A DNA stretch of 64,000 nucleotides, taken from NCBI GenBank assembly GCA_963734295.1, contig CAVTGS010000009.1, positions 186,001 through 250,000 of the forward strand, given 5' to 3'. The notes below the pieces were generated by a model. The model saw only the letters and a program-made list of their open reading frames with translations, did not search any database and was not told the origin of the DNA. The stretch is from JAEUMW01 sp963734295 (lineage in GTDB: Bacteria; Pseudomonadota; Gammaproteobacteria; Burkholderiales; JAEUMW01). Position numbers and translations under genes: made by a program. Below, one piece after another: positions 1 through 9,939 of this stretch. Positions within the stretch are counted from its first letter, which is position 1; every line of letters starts with the position of its first letter.

Positions 1-2
1 CC

Positions 3-2741
3 GCCAACCCCGAGATCGCGCGCATGCTCGTCAACCTCTTCCGGCTGCGGTTCGACCCCGAGCGCGCGGACGAAGAGGCGGCCGCCTCCCAGATGCGGGC
101 GTTGGAGGCAGCGCTCGACCGCGTCGACAACCTGAACGAGGATCGCGTGCTGCGCCAGTACCTCGCGCTCGTGCTCGCCACGCTGCGCACGAACCATTGG
201 CGCCGGGACGCGCAGGGCAACCGGCGGAGCTTTCTTTCCTTCAAGCTCGATCCCGCGAAGGTCCCGGGGCTGCCCGAGCCGAAGCCGATGTTCGAGATCT
301 TCGTCTACTCGCCGCGTTTCGAAGGCGTGCACCTGCGCGGTGGGCGCGTCGCGCGCGGCGGGCTGCGCTGGTCCGACCGGCCGGAGGATTTCCGCACCGA
401 GGTGCTGGGGCTCGTGAAGGCGCAGATGGTCAAGAACACGGTCATCGTGCCGGTCGGTTCCAAAGGCGGTTTCGTCCTGAAGAAAGCACCGCCCGCCTCC
501 GATCGCGAAGCCTTCATGAAGGAAGGGGTGGCCTGCTACCAGAGCTACCTGCGCGGTCTGCTCGACCTGACCGACAACCTGGTCGGCGGGCAAGTCGGTC
601 CGCCGCCGCAGACGCGCCGCCACGACCCGGACGACCCATACCTGGTGGTCGCGGCGGACAAGGGCACCGCGACCTTCTCCGACTACGCCAACGCGATCAG
701 CCAGGAGTACGGATTCTGGCTTGCCGATGCGTTCGCCTCCGGCGGCTCGGTCGGTTACGACCACAAGGCGATGGGCATCACGGCGCGCGGCGCCTGGGAG
801 TCAGTGAAACGCCACTTCCGCGAGATGGGCATCGACACCCAGACCACCGTCTTCACCGTGGCCGGCGTCGGCGACATGTCCGGCGACGTGTTCGGCAACG
901 GGATGCTGCTGTCGCGTCACATCCGGCTGGTGGCGGCGTTCGACCACCGCCACGTCTTTCTCGATCCCGACCCGGACGCCGAGACGAGCTTCGTCGAGCG
1001 CGAGCGGCTCTTCCGCCTGCCGCGCTCGTCGTGGGCCGATTACAGCGCCGAGCTCATCTCGAAAGGCGGCGGCGTCTGGCCGCGCGGCGTAAAGTCGGTG
1101 CCCCTGTCTCCCGAGGTGCGGCGGGTGCTGGCGATCGAGGCGGAAGCGCTGAGCCCGAACGAGCTGATCTCCGCCATCCTGAAGGCGCCGGTGGATCTCC
1201 TCTACAACGGCGGCATCGGCACTTACGTGAAGAGCTCGGAAGAGAGCCACGCGGAGGTCGGCGACCGCACCAACGATCCGGTGCGCGTCGACGGCCGCCA
1301 ACTGCGCTCGAAGGTGGTGGCCGAGGGCGGCAATTTGGGCCTTACCCAGCTCGGCCGCGTGGAGTATGCTCGTGCCGGCGGACGCATCTTCACCGATGCC
1401 ATAGACAATTCGGCGGGTGTCGACACCTCCGACCACGAGGTCAACCTCAAGATCCTGCTCGGGCTCGTCGTGGCGGAAGGCGAGCTCACCGAGAAGCAGC
1501 GCAATGCGCTGCTCGCTTCGATGACCGAAGAGATGGGACAGCTCGTGCTGCGCGACAACTACTTCCAGACCCAGGCGCTCTCCGTGGCCGGCCGTATCGC
1601 GCCGCGGTTACTGGACGGCGAGCAGCGCTTCATCCAGTTCCTGGAGAAGGCCGGGCGGTTGAAGCGGGCCCTGGAGTTCCTCCCGGACGACGAAGAGATC
1701 GCCGTGCGGCGGACGCAACGGCTCGGTCTCGTGAACCCCGAGCGCGCCGTGCTGCTGGCGTACAGCAAGATCTGGCTGTACGACGAGCTGCTCGCCTCCA
1801 ACGTCCCCGACGATGCCTGGTGCGCGACCGCGCTCGCGCGATACTTCCCGAGCGCCGTGCGCGAGACCCATGCCGCGTACCTGCCGCGCCATCCGCTGCG
1901 GCGCGAGATCATCGCGACCCATCTACTGAACAGCATGGTGAACCGCGTCGGCGCGACGTTCGTGCATCGGATCTCCGAGGCAAGCGGAGAACCGCCACCG
2001 GCGATCGTGCGCGCGTACCTGCTCACGCGGGAGGTATTCGGGCTGGTCGCGCTGTGGCAATCGATCGAAGCGCTCGACAACGAGGTGCCCGACCTCGTGC
2101 AGTCGGAGATGCTGCTCGAGTCCGATCGTCTCATCTCGCGTGCGACGCTGTGGTTTCTGCGCTCGCGGCGATTGCACGAGGACATCGGAACGACGATCCA
2201 GGATTTCGCGCCGGCAGTGGAATCGGTCTACGAATGCCTCGATCCGCTCCTCGGGGCGGAGGCTGCGGGGGAACACGCCGCGCGCATCGCGCGTTACGAG
2301 GAGCAGGGCGTGCCGCGCGACATCGCCCGCCGTGTGGTGGCGGGAGATACCTTGTACGCTGCACTCGACATGGCGGAGGTGGCGAGCGCGACGGCGTGCC
2401 CGGTGGAGACGGTGGCGCGCGTCTATTTCGAAGTTTCCGGGGAGTTGAGCGTCGGCTGGCTGCAGGACCGGATCGCCGCGTTGCCGTCCGAGAGCTACTG
2501 GCAGACCCTCGCGAAGGGAGCGATGCAGGACGACCTGTCGGGGCTGCAGCGCAGCGTCACCGCGAATGTGCTGGGCACGGCCACGGGCGGGGAAGTGCCG
2601 GAGCTGGTCGCGCGTTGGAGGCAAGCGCATGGGGGCGCCGTGGAGCGGACGACCCGGCTTCTCGCCGAGTTGCGCGCGCTGGCGTCGACCGACGCGGCGA
2701 TGCTGTCGGTGGCGCTGCGGGAGCTGCGGAATCTGGTTTGA
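3..2741 (+). CDS. NAD-dependent glutamate dehydrogenase, large (about 180 kDa) class, C-terminal part
   Basis: Oxidatively deaminates glutamate to 2-oxoglutarate with NAD in the cytoplasm. The frame is open from the first bases of the window, so the gene begins upstream. Roughly 910 of an expected ~1600 residues are present, holding the catalytic and C-terminal parts. Family hallmarks are the run RGGLRWSDRPEDFRTEVLG near residue 115 of the visible part and PVGSKGGFV with its conserved lysine shortly after, followed by the nucleotide-binding region with GVGDMSGDVFGNG. No frame break is visible. The next gene begins 240 bases downstream and is unrelated (polysaccharide locus). Family assignment is secure; the N-terminal regulatory part cannot be assessed. 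Confidence 0.93.
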   Translation, partial: ANPEIARMLVNLFRLRFDPERADEEAAASQMRALEAALDRVDNLNEDRVLRQYLALVLATLRTNHWRRDAQGNRRSFLSFKLDPAKVPGLPEPKPMFEIFVYSPRFEGVHLRGGRVARGGLRWSDRPEDFRTEVLGLVKAQMVKNTVIVPVGSKGGFVLKKAPPASDREAFMKEGVACYQSYLRGLLDLTDNLVGGQVGPPPQTRRHDPDDPYLVVAADKGTATFSDYANAISQEYGFWLADAFASGGSVGYDHKAMGITARGAWESVKRHFREMGIDTQTTVFTVAGVGDMSGDVFGNGMLLSRHIRLVAAFDHRHVFLDPDPDAETSFVERERLFRLPRSSWADYSAELISKGGGVWPRGVKSVPLSPEVRRVLAIEAEALSPNELISAILKAPVDLLYNGGIGTYVKSSEESHAEVGDRTNDPVRVDGRQLRSKVVAEGGNLGLTQLGRVEYARAGGRIFTDAIDNSAGVDTSDHEVNLKILLGLVVAEGELTEKQRNALLASMTEEMGQLVLRDNYFQTQALSVAGRIAPRLLDGEQRFIQFLEKAGRLKRALEFLPDDEEIAVRRTQRLGLVNPERAVLLAYSKIWLYDELLASNVPDDAWCATALARYFPSAVRETHAAYLPRHPLRREIIATHLLNSMVNRVGATFVHRISEASGEPPPAIVRAYLLTREVFGLVALWQSIEALDNEVPDLVQSEMLLESDRLISRATLWFLRSRRLHEDIGTTIQDFAPAVESVYECLDPLLGAEAAGEHAARIARYEEQGVPRDIARRVVAGDTLYAALDMAEVASATACPVETVARVYFEVSGELSVGWLQDRIAALPSESYWQTLAKGAMQDDLSGLQRSVTANVLGTATGGEVPELVARWRQAHGGAVERTTRLLAELRALASTDAAMLSVALRELRNLV

Positions 2742-2981
2742 CGCGCGAGGGCCAAAGTGGACTATCGAACGTTGCGATCCAGGAGTACGAGCATGCCGGC
2801 AGGGGGGGGATCCTGTGGCTGGATGCGACGCTTCATCGACGCGGGCAAGGCCCCAAGCCCTTGCAATCGTTCGTCCACACACGCGCAGGCCGTGCGCGAT
2901 ACTGGACGCAAAAGAGCGTCACCTCTGCTATCATCCGGCAACGTCCGGCAAGGGCTCCACCGAGAGTGCTCGAGTAGAGAA

Positions 2982-3623
2982 ATGTCCCTGATAAATCGCG
3001 TGAAGCATTACGTTATGCAGGTCTCGAGGGCCAGGAAGGTCGTCCACTTCTACGCCTTGTGTCCCGAGGGCAGCCACATCCTGGATGTCGGAGTGTCGTC
3101 CGAGAAGCGGGGTGGTGGACCGGAGCGGAATCATTTCCTGAAGAGCTTCCGTTACGCTGACACGCACTACAACGGGCTGGGTATCGAAGACCTGACTGGC
3201 ATGACAGAGATATATCCAGGAAAGCGCTTCGTCCAGTACCCGGGGGGGCGGTTCCCTTTCGACGACAAGGCGTTCGACTGGATCTACTGCAACGCCGTGA
3301 TCGAACACGTAGGGGACGATGAGGCTCAGATCCACTTCGTGAACGAGATGCTAAGGGTCGCCAGAAACGTGTTTTTCACGACGCCCTCCAAGTACTTTCC
3401 CGTCGAGAGTCACACCAACACGCTCTTCCTGCACTGGCACGACGGTCTTTTTTTCCCGTTCGTTACCAAGCGCAGACCCTGGATCACCAGGGAGAACCTC
3501 TACCTTTTTTCGTGCGGGCGCCTCGCGTCGATAATGCGCAAATCGAATGCGGCGGCATACACGGTGCATCGGAACCGTCTTCTCGGTCTGACCATGACGT
3601 TCACCGTGGTGTGCTCGCAATAG
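2982..3623 (+). CDS. class I SAM-dependent methyltransferase (Methyltransf_11-like)
   Basis: A 213-residue protein with a Rossmann-type methyltransferase core. A degraded glycine-rich motif I (HILDVGVSSEK) lies near residue 32 and the post-motif block FDDKAFDWIYCNAVIEHV near residue 90. The frame is open further upstream to 2757, but the ATG at 2982 gives the normal N-terminus for this family, and the upstream translation is arginine- and serine-rich noise. Substrate unknown. It sits at the edge of an exopolysaccharide region, where such enzymes often methylate sugars or lipid carriers; that role is inferred from context only. Confidence 0.72.
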   Translation: MSLINRVKHYVMQVSRARKVVHFYALCPEGSHILDVGVSSEKRGGGPERNHFLKSFRYADTHYNGLGIEDLTGMTEIYPGKRFVQYPGGRFPFDDKAFDWIYCNAVIEHVGDDEAQIHFVNEMLRVARNVFFTTPSKYFPVESHTNTLFLHWHDGLFFPFVTKRRPWITRENLYLFSCGRLASIMRKSNAAAYTVHRNRLLGLTMTFTVVCSQ

Positions 3624-3737
3624 TTGATGCATCGGCAGTGGCTCGTGCCGCCGTCGACGGGGTGACCTCATCCACGCGTTACTGCGACGTCGAGATCTCA
3701 CCCCGTGAGCTCAGAGTGGCGCGTCCACCCTTCCACC

Positions 3738-4665
3738 CTATAGCGAGCGCATCAAGGCAAGCATCGAATTCACGTTGAGGGTGGGCGTTCCGGGCTGATC
3801 GCGAAAGGCCTGGATTCCTTTGGTGTATATTGTCCGCGAATTGCTTGTTCCCCAACTGTTATTCACATCCCAAAAGTAGCTCCCGAACTTCCACGGGTGG
3901 TATCCGCCGGTTTCCCGAAACGCGTTGGCGATATTCGTGTTGACCCATTGCACGGGCGCACCGCTCCCGACAGCATGCCACACTCGTGTATACGGTCCTT
4001 TCGAGACGTCCCAATGATACTTCCACTGTACGATGAAGTAGTTCCAAACTCCCTTCTGTATGGGCTTGGAAAAGCTGGACCCCTTGTATGTCGAATTCGT
4101 ACCATTCAATACTGAGTTAGAGCTGATCAGGAATCTTACCGTACCGTTCCGGTTCAGAAAGAAAACGTTTTGCGATTGTTGGTTCTTGCTGGTGACCGGG
4201 TGCCCAAGGGAAAGGACAGCTCATGTCGCCCCCACTGCCATTGAAAGGATGGTCCTTATCAACATACAGTGCGAACGCAGCCCAGTACGGCGTGCCGTCA
4301 TAAAAGACTGACGATGAGTTCCACCCTCCGAGAATGGAAGCACGGGCAGTGTAGGGGCTGGTTACAGTCCGATAGGTCATGCCTTTGACGAGCTTATGCC
4401 TGAGCGCCTTCTTCGACCCGTTTGCAGGATCTGCCACTTTCGCGACCGTGTGCTGCGAAATCTTCGGGTCATACCAGCCGGGCTCGCCAATGGTCTTGAT
4501 ATTCGGTTCGCTGTTGCCGACTTGAAACTGGTAGCGACCACTCGGATAACTCGCGTATGGGATCTGTGGGGAAACAAATGCGACAGCTCGTGGATCGCTT
4601 GCGGACTGCGCCCAGACGTTGACAGTGCAAAATCCAAACACGAAGGCTAGGAAGGCTGCTCTCAT
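3738..4665 (-). CDS. secreted polysaccharide lyase, heparin lyase I-like (frame broken once)
   Basis: Probably cleaves a uronic-acid polysaccharide outside the cytoplasm. The first 20 residues form a signal peptide ending in VWAQS. The body resembles the heparin lyase I / PF14099 fold, with the typical stretches WNYFIVQWKYHWDVSKGPYT and YHPWKFGSYFWDVN in the C-terminal third. The frame breaks between about 4196 and 4215: two reading frames join smoothly if one base is removed from the C-rich run, giving a continuous 308-residue protein. Transcribed against its neighbours and convergent with the methyltransferase gene. Together with the heparinase II/III gene and algD it suggests turnover of a uronate-containing polymer. 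Fold assignment rests on remembered family motifs, so it is moderate. Confidence 0.6.
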
Positions 4666-5203
4666 GGATGATCTCGATCATTAGTGATGGGTTGATGACT
4701 GCGTCCGAATCAGGAACGCTTTGAAGCGTTACGTACCTATGCCCGAGTAGCCCTTCTGTTGATGCATGCGGCAGACTGGATCACGACGTTGTGCAATCGA
4801 CTTGTTATTGGACGCGGTCGGACATTGCCGCGGCCTGTCCGCAATAAACAAGCCATGCGACTAAAACATTTTATCTTTCAATATGATAAGGCGTATTTGC
4901 GGACCTGCCCCGCAACGCGCCTGTTGCCATCTGACGACCTCTTGAGCGTGAGGCGTGCTCTGCCACGTCGGAATGCAGGGGAATGACGGGGTCAATTGAC
5001 GTTAGGCATGCCTGCGAGACCTGCCTTTGCCACTGTCACCGATTGGCGACATCGCGCGGCCTTTTTGTAAGGAATATGTAAGGGATGGTGAGTGATGCCG
5101 CCGGAAGCCGCGCGAGAGAAGAACGCTCGCATCGTTGCGGCGCGGCTGGAACGCAGAGTGCTACCTGGGCCGCGTGGCCGCGACGCTTCGCTAAAGGGCT
5201 CCA
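4666..5203. other. intergenic region of 538 bases with an AT-rich core
   Basis: No convincing gene. The stretch 4795-4905 is clearly more AT-rich than the surrounding DNA and contains a TATGAT hexamer at 4882-4887, but no good -35 element at the right spacing. The region separates the divergent heparin-lyase-like gene and the heparinase II/III gene and so probably carries promoters for both. A purine-rich AAAGGG at about 5193 is the likely ribosome binding site of the gene starting at 5204. A 75-codon open frame at 4759-4986 has no recognisable composition and is not called. Confidence 0.5.
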
Positions 5204-7192
5204 GTGAACCAGATTGAGAAGGTGATTTGGCGAGCCCGCCGCCTCCGCGCGATGGACCCTGCCGAGATCGTTTATCGGCTTCGGCAAACGCTGCAAGCGC
5301 GGCTGGAACGGCTCGGCATCGGCCGCGTTCGTCCGCTCGAGGCGCGCGGCGAATGCGGGGCACCCTGGGTGGCACCGCTGCCCCGGGACTTCGACGCGAC
5401 GCGATATCAGGCCGCTGCCGATGCGGTGCTCGACGGGCGCTTCGACGTATTTGCGCTGTCTGGCGCACCGCTTGGTTTCCCGCCCCGATGGAACGTCGAT
5501 CCGAAGTCGGGAACACGGGCACCCGATGCGTTCGGCAAGTCGATCGACTATCGGGACGAGAGACTGGTCGGCGACATCAAGTATCTCTGGGAGCCGAACC
5601 GCCACCTGCAGCTCGTGACACTTGCCCAAGCCTGGCATCTCAGTGGGGAGGAGCGCTACGCGGAGGGCTCACGACAGCTACTCGAATCCTGGTTCGAGCA
5701 GTGCCCTTATCCGTTCGGTCCCAACTGGACGAGCTCGTTGGAGCTGGCAGTCCGACTCACGAACTGGGCTGTAGCCTGGCAACTCCTCGGCGGCGATCGC
5801 TCTCCGCTCTTCGTGGGGGAGACGGGAGTCGCCTTTCGCCGGAGATGGCTCCGTAGCATCCGCCAGCATTGCCATTTCATCGCCGGCCACCTATCCCATT
5901 TCTCTTCCGCCAATAATCATCTGCTTGGCGAATACATGGGGCTCTTCGTCGGCGCGGTGACGTGGCCACTTTGGCCCGAAAGCGCGGGTTGGCGGGAAGC
6001 GGCGGTCGCAGGCTTCGAGCGGGAGGTCCTGGTCCAGAACGCCCCCGATGGTGTCAATCGCGAGCAGGCGATCTACTACCAGCACGAAGTCATGGACATG
6101 ATGCTGATCTGCGGCCTGATGGGTGGCGCGAATGGCGTCCGCTTCGGCCCGGCTTTCTGGGAGCGACTCGAAAGGATGATGGAGTTTCTGGCTGCGGTGA
6201 TGGACCGGTCGCGAAACGTTCCGATGATTGGCGACGCCGACGATGCCCTGATGGTTCGTTTCAGCCAGGAAACGCCCTGGAACCCGTATCGGTCCCTGCT
6301 GTGTACGGGTGCCATCCTCTTCTCGCGGAGCGACTGGAGAGCACAGGGCGGGCCGTGCGACGACAAGACGCGCTGGCTGCTGGGCGACGACGCAGATCGG
6401 CGTCTGGCAGCGCTGACGGCGGGGACGGCCCCCTCACCCCGGAGAGTCTTCTCCGAAGGCGGCTACTACGTAATGGGCGCCCGTTTCGGAGCCGACGATG
6501 AAGTGCGGGCAGTCGTCGATTGCGGGCCGCTCGGATTCCTCTCCATTGCGGCCCACGGTCACGCGGACGCCTTGTCCTTTACGCTGTCCGCCGGCGGGAT
6601 CCAGCTCCTCGTCGATCCCGGAACGTTCGCCTACCACACCCAGAAAAAGTGGCGCGACTACTTCCGGTCGACGTTCGCTCACAACTGCGTGTGTGTCGAC
6701 GGCGCCGACCAGTCTCTGATCGGCGGCAACTTCATGTGGCTCACCAAGGCTCGGGCCAACTGCACGATAGCGCGGCTCGAAGGCGACCATCAGTGCTTCG
6801 AGGGTGAACACGACGGCTACCAGCGCCTGCCGGATCCGGTTACCCATCGGCGCCGAATCACTTTCGACGCAGCCGCCAACGAATTCCGCGTCGAGGACAA
6901 TCTGCTTTGCGTCGGAACGCACCACGCTCAAGTGTGCTGGCACTTCTCCGAGCATTGCAGCGTGGCGGCCGATGGAGATTCCATCCGCGCCGAGGCGGGC
7001 CACGCTCGCCTTACCCTTGCAATGGCGCAAGCCCACTCGCCCGCAACCCTGATCCGGGGCCGCGAAGACCCACCCGGAGGCTGGATATCGAGGTCATTCG
7101 ACGTCAAGGCGCCGATTTCCACTGCCGTCTGGTCGGTTTCCGTGCGCGGGTCGGCGCAATTCGTTACGATCATTCGGCTCGCCTTCGAATAG
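5204..7192 (+). CDS. heparinase II/III family polysaccharide lyase
   Basis: A 662-residue enzyme predicted to cleave uronic-acid-containing polysaccharides by beta-elimination. The N-terminal half carries the alpha-helical toroid domain, with SSANNHLLGEYMGL near residue 235. The C-terminal half carries the beta-sandwich domain, with the conserved AAHGHADALSFTL near residue 450. No signal peptide is obvious, as is usual for the members encoded in exopolysaccharide clusters. The GTG start is preceded by AAAGGG. The gene lies 34 bases upstream of algD in the same direction, so the two are probably co-transcribed. This suggests that the polymer made with GDP-mannuronate is also its substrate, which is inference. 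Confidence 0.85.
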   Translation: MNQIEKVIWRARRLRAMDPAEIVYRLRQTLQARLERLGIGRVRPLEARGECGAPWVAPLPRDFDATRYQAAADAVLDGRFDVFALSGAPLGFPPRWNVDPKSGTRAPDAFGKSIDYRDERLVGDIKYLWEPNRHLQLVTLAQAWHLSGEERYAEGSRQLLESWFEQCPYPFGPNWTSSLELAVRLTNWAVAWQLLGGDRSPLFVGETGVAFRRRWLRSIRQHCHFIAGHLSHFSSANNHLLGEYMGLFVGAVTWPLWPESAGWREAAVAGFEREVLVQNAPDGVNREQAIYYQHEVMDMMLICGLMGGANGVRFGPAFWERLERMMEFLAAVMDRSRNVPMIGDADDALMVRFSQETPWNPYRSLLCTGAILFSRSDWRAQGGPCDDKTRWLLGDDADRRLAALTAGTAPSPRRVFSEGGYYVMGARFGADDEVRAVVDCGPLGFLSIAAHGHADALSFTLSAGGIQLLVDPGTFAYHTQKKWRDYFRSTFAHNCVCVDGADQSLIGGNFMWLTKARANCTIARLEGDHQCFEGEHDGYQRLPDPVTHRRRITFDAAANEFRVEDNLLCVGTHHAQVCWHFSEHCSVAADGDSIRAEAGHARLTLAMAQAHSPATLIRGREDPPGGWISRSFDVKAPISTAVWSVSVRGSAQFVTIIRLAFE

Positions 7193-7226
7193 TATTCACG
7201 TCTGCGTATCAGTTGCCGGAGTTCTT

Positions 7227-8540
7227 ATGCGTATCAGTGTCATGGGATTGGGTTACGTCGGCGCGGTTTCTGCCGGTTGCCTTGCCGCCGACGGACACAT
7301 CGTCGTCGGTGTCGATCCACATCCGACCAAGGTCGACCTCATCAATCAGGGTGTCGCTCCGATCGTGGAGAAGGACATCGGCGAGATCATCCGTGCGCAA
7401 GTCGCCCTCGGCACCCTTTCGGCAACCTCGGATTCCGCCCGTGCGGTCCACGACACCGACATGTCGCTGGTTTGCGTTGGCACGCCGAGCCAGTTGAACG
7501 GCAGCCTCGACCTGCGGTTCGTGCGCAAGGTCTGCGAGGAGATCGGTGCCGCGCTCAAGACCAAGAGCGCCTTTCACGTGGTAGTCGCGCGGAGCACGAT
7601 GCTGCCGGGCACCATGCGGGAGGTCGTGATCCCGACCCTCGAGCAATACTCCGGCAAGGTTGCCGGCCGGGACTTCGGCGTGTGCAACAATCCGGAGTTC
7701 CTGCGCGAAGGGACCGCGGTTTGGGATTACCGCAATCCGCCGAAGACGGTGATCGGCGAAACCGACGAGCGCAGTGGCGACATTCTGGCCGGGTTGTACG
7801 CCGGTCTGGAGGCGCCGTTGATCCGGACCGGCGTGGAAACCGCCGAGATGGTGAAGTACACCGACAACGTCTGGCATGCGCTCAAGGTCGCCTTCGCCAA
7901 CGAGATCGGAAACCTGTGCAAGGCAGTCGCGATCGACGGGCACAAGGTGATGGAGATCTTCTGCCAGGACACCAAGCTCAACCTGTCGCCGTACTACATG
8001 AAGCCCGGATTTGCTTTCGGCGGATCGTGCCTGCCCAAGGATGTTCGCGCTCTCACGTACAAGGCTCGCGCACTGGACCTGGACCTTCCGGTGCTGAACG
8101 CCATTCTCCCTTCGAACGAGCGGCAAGTCGGGCGGGGTATCCGGATGATCGTGGACAAGGGGCATCGGAAGGTCGGCATCCTGGGTTTCTCGTTCAAGGC
8201 GGGCACCGATGATCTGCGTGAGTCGCCGCTCGTGGAAGTGATCGAGTATCTGCTCGGCAAGGGGTACGAGCTCCGGCTTTACGATCGCAACGTGAGTCTG
8301 GCTGCCCTCACGGGCGCAAATCGCGACTACATCCTGAACCACATTCCCCACATTTCGCGATTGATGGTGCAGAGCATGGACGACGTCCTGGACTTCGCGC
8401 AAACGATCGTCATAGGGAACGGCGCCACAGAGTTCAAGGATATCCTGAAGCGGGTACGTCCGGGTCAAGTGGTGGTCGACCTCGTGCGCATCGTCAACGA
8501 CTGCAGCCGGACGGGCGAGTACGATGGGATCTGCTGGTAA
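7227..8540 (+). CDS. algD: GDP-mannose 6-dehydrogenase
   Basis: Oxidises GDP-mannose to GDP-mannuronate with two NAD, the committed step toward alginate-like polymers. At 437 residues it matches AlgD of Pseudomonas almost exactly. The N-terminal Rossmann motif GLGYVGAVSAGC starts at residue 7. The active-site block GFAFGGSCLPKDVRALTY places the nucleophilic cysteine at residue 268, the same position as in Pseudomonas AlgD. The C-terminus ends in GICW, also shared with AlgD. These features favour AlgD over UDP-glucose dehydrogenase. The start ATG at 7227 follows the heparinase gene closely and the 3' end overlaps the glycosyltransferase gene by 17 bases, so the three form an operon. Confidence 0.92.
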   Translation: MRISVMGLGYVGAVSAGCLAADGHIVVGVDPHPTKVDLINQGVAPIVEKDIGEIIRAQVALGTLSATSDSARAVHDTDMSLVCVGTPSQLNGSLDLRFVRKVCEEIGAALKTKSAFHVVVARSTMLPGTMREVVIPTLEQYSGKVAGRDFGVCNNPEFLREGTAVWDYRNPPKTVIGETDERSGDILAGLYAGLEAPLIRTGVETAEMVKYTDNVWHALKVAFANEIGNLCKAVAIDGHKVMEIFCQDTKLNLSPYYMKPGFAFGGSCLPKDVRALTYKARALDLDLPVLNAILPSNERQVGRGIRMIVDKGHRKVGILGFSFKAGTDDLRESPLVEVIEYLLGKGYELRLYDRNVSLAALTGANRDYILNHIPHISRLMVQSMDDVLDFAQTIVIGNGATEFKDILKRVRPGQVVVDLVRIVNDCSRTGEYDGICW

Positions 8541-9771
8541 GGCGCGCCGCATCCTCATACTGGTCGAGAATCTGCCGTCTCCATTCGACCGTCGGGTGTG
8601 GCAGGAAGCGACGACGCTCCATGCCAATGGTTACGAGATCTCGATCATCTGCCCGACGGGGACAGGCTGCGAGCAGGAATACGAGCATATCGATGGCATT
8701 CACATACACCGTTACCAGCTGCCGCGGGAGGCCGAGGGGGCGAAAGCCTACGTGATCGAGTACTCCGCGGCGATTTTCCATTCTTTCCGTCTGGCATGGG
8801 GAATACACCGCACGCGCGGTTTCGACGTGATTCAGGCGTGCAATCCCCCCGATCTGCTTTTTCTCGTCGGCGGCTTCTTCAAGCTGGTCTTCGGCAAAAG
8901 GTTCGTTTTCGACCATCACGACATCAATCCGGAGTTGTACGAGGCCAAGTTCGGGCGCCGGGATTTCCTCTATCGCCTGATGCTCGCGTTCGAGCGTTGG
9001 ACGTTCAGGACCGCGGACATCTCGATTGCCACGAACGAATCCTATCGCAGGATCGCGATCGAGCGCGGCGGCATGGATCCCCGGAAGGTGCACGTGGTGC
9101 GCAGCGGCCCGAAGCTCGAACGCCTGCAGATTCTTCCGCCCAAGGAAGAGCTCAGGAAGGGAAGGGCGTTTCTGGTTGGCTACCTGGGCGTAATGGGTAA
9201 ACAGGAAGGAATCGATTATCTGCTGCGGGCCGCTGCTCACATCGTAAAGACCATGGGACGCACGGACGTACACTTCGGCCTGGTCGGAGCCGGAACCTCA
9301 CTCGAGGCCATGAAGCAGCTTGCCCGCGATCTCGGAATTGCCGACCACGTGACCTTTACGGGCCGCGTGCCGGATCAGGAGCTCCTCGAAATGCTCAATA
9401 CCGCCGATGTGTGCGTCAATCCCGACGTGGCCAACGAGATGAACGACAAATCGACCATGAACAAGATCATGGAGTACATGGCACTCGGAAAGCCCATCGT
9501 GCAGTTCGATCTTACGGAGGGACGCTTCTCGGCAGGCGAGGCGTCTCTGTACGCAAAGAGGAACGACGCCGTAGACATGGCCGAGAAGATCGTGTTGCTG
9601 CTCGATAACCCGGGAATGCGCCAACGAATGGGGGAGTTCGGGCGCAATCGCGTACGCAACGAGCTCGAGTGGGCATACGAAGCCCCCAAGCTGCTGCGGG
9701 CTTACGAGGCGTTGTTCGAGGGCAGTCGGGAAAGCCGATTGGCACTTCTTTCCAGACACGAGCAGAAATAG
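8524..9771 (+). CDS. glycosyltransferase family 4
   Basis: A 415-residue retaining glycosyltransferase of the GT-B fold, expected to add a sugar to a lipid-linked exopolysaccharide intermediate at the inner face of the cytoplasmic membrane. The N-terminal domain begins with a strand-loop containing NLPSPFDRRVWQEA (residues about 18-31), characteristic of WbuB/WcaI-like enzymes. The C-terminal GT4 domain contains GYLGVMGKQEG near residue 218 and the donor-site region MEYMALGKPIV near residue 316. The start codon lies inside the end of algD, so translation is coupled. Donor and acceptor cannot be told from sequence. Confidence 0.87.
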   Translation: MGSAGKARRILILVENLPSPFDRRVWQEATTLHANGYEISIICPTGTGCEQEYEHIDGIHIHRYQLPREAEGAKAYVIEYSAAIFHSFRLAWGIHRTRGFDVIQACNPPDLLFLVGGFFKLVFGKRFVFDHHDINPELYEAKFGRRDFLYRLMLAFERWTFRTADISIATNESYRRIAIERGGMDPRKVHVVRSGPKLERLQILPPKEELRKGRAFLVGYLGVMGKQEGIDYLLRAAAHIVKTMGRTDVHFGLVGAGTSLEAMKQLARDLGIADHVTFTGRVPDQELLEMLNTADVCVNPDVANEMNDKSTMNKIMEYMALGKPIVQFDLTEGRFSAGEASLYAKRNDAVDMAEKIVLLLDNPGMRQRMGEFGRNRVRNELEWAYEAPKLLRAYEALFEGSRESRLALLSRHEQK

Positions 9772-9939
9772 CGAGACTCGAGTCACCGCGGGGCCGCTGC
9801 CATAACGCCCCAAAACTGGTCTACCATCGTCACTGCGTGATCCACGGGTGCGGTGCGCGGAGAGCGTCCGACGCGACCGCGGCCATTCCGGCAACTCGAC
9901 ACGTGGAATCGTGTCGGGCGGACAGGTGACGAACCTTTC

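Noticed and set aside
3659..3704. Possible terminator GGGGTGA ... TCACCCC between the convergent genes
   Set aside because: The loop would be 32 bases and there is no T-run, so the pairing is likely chance.
4759..4986. A 75-codon frame in the AT-rich gap before the heparinase gene
   Set aside because: No ribosome site, no recognisable composition, and it spans the probable promoter region.
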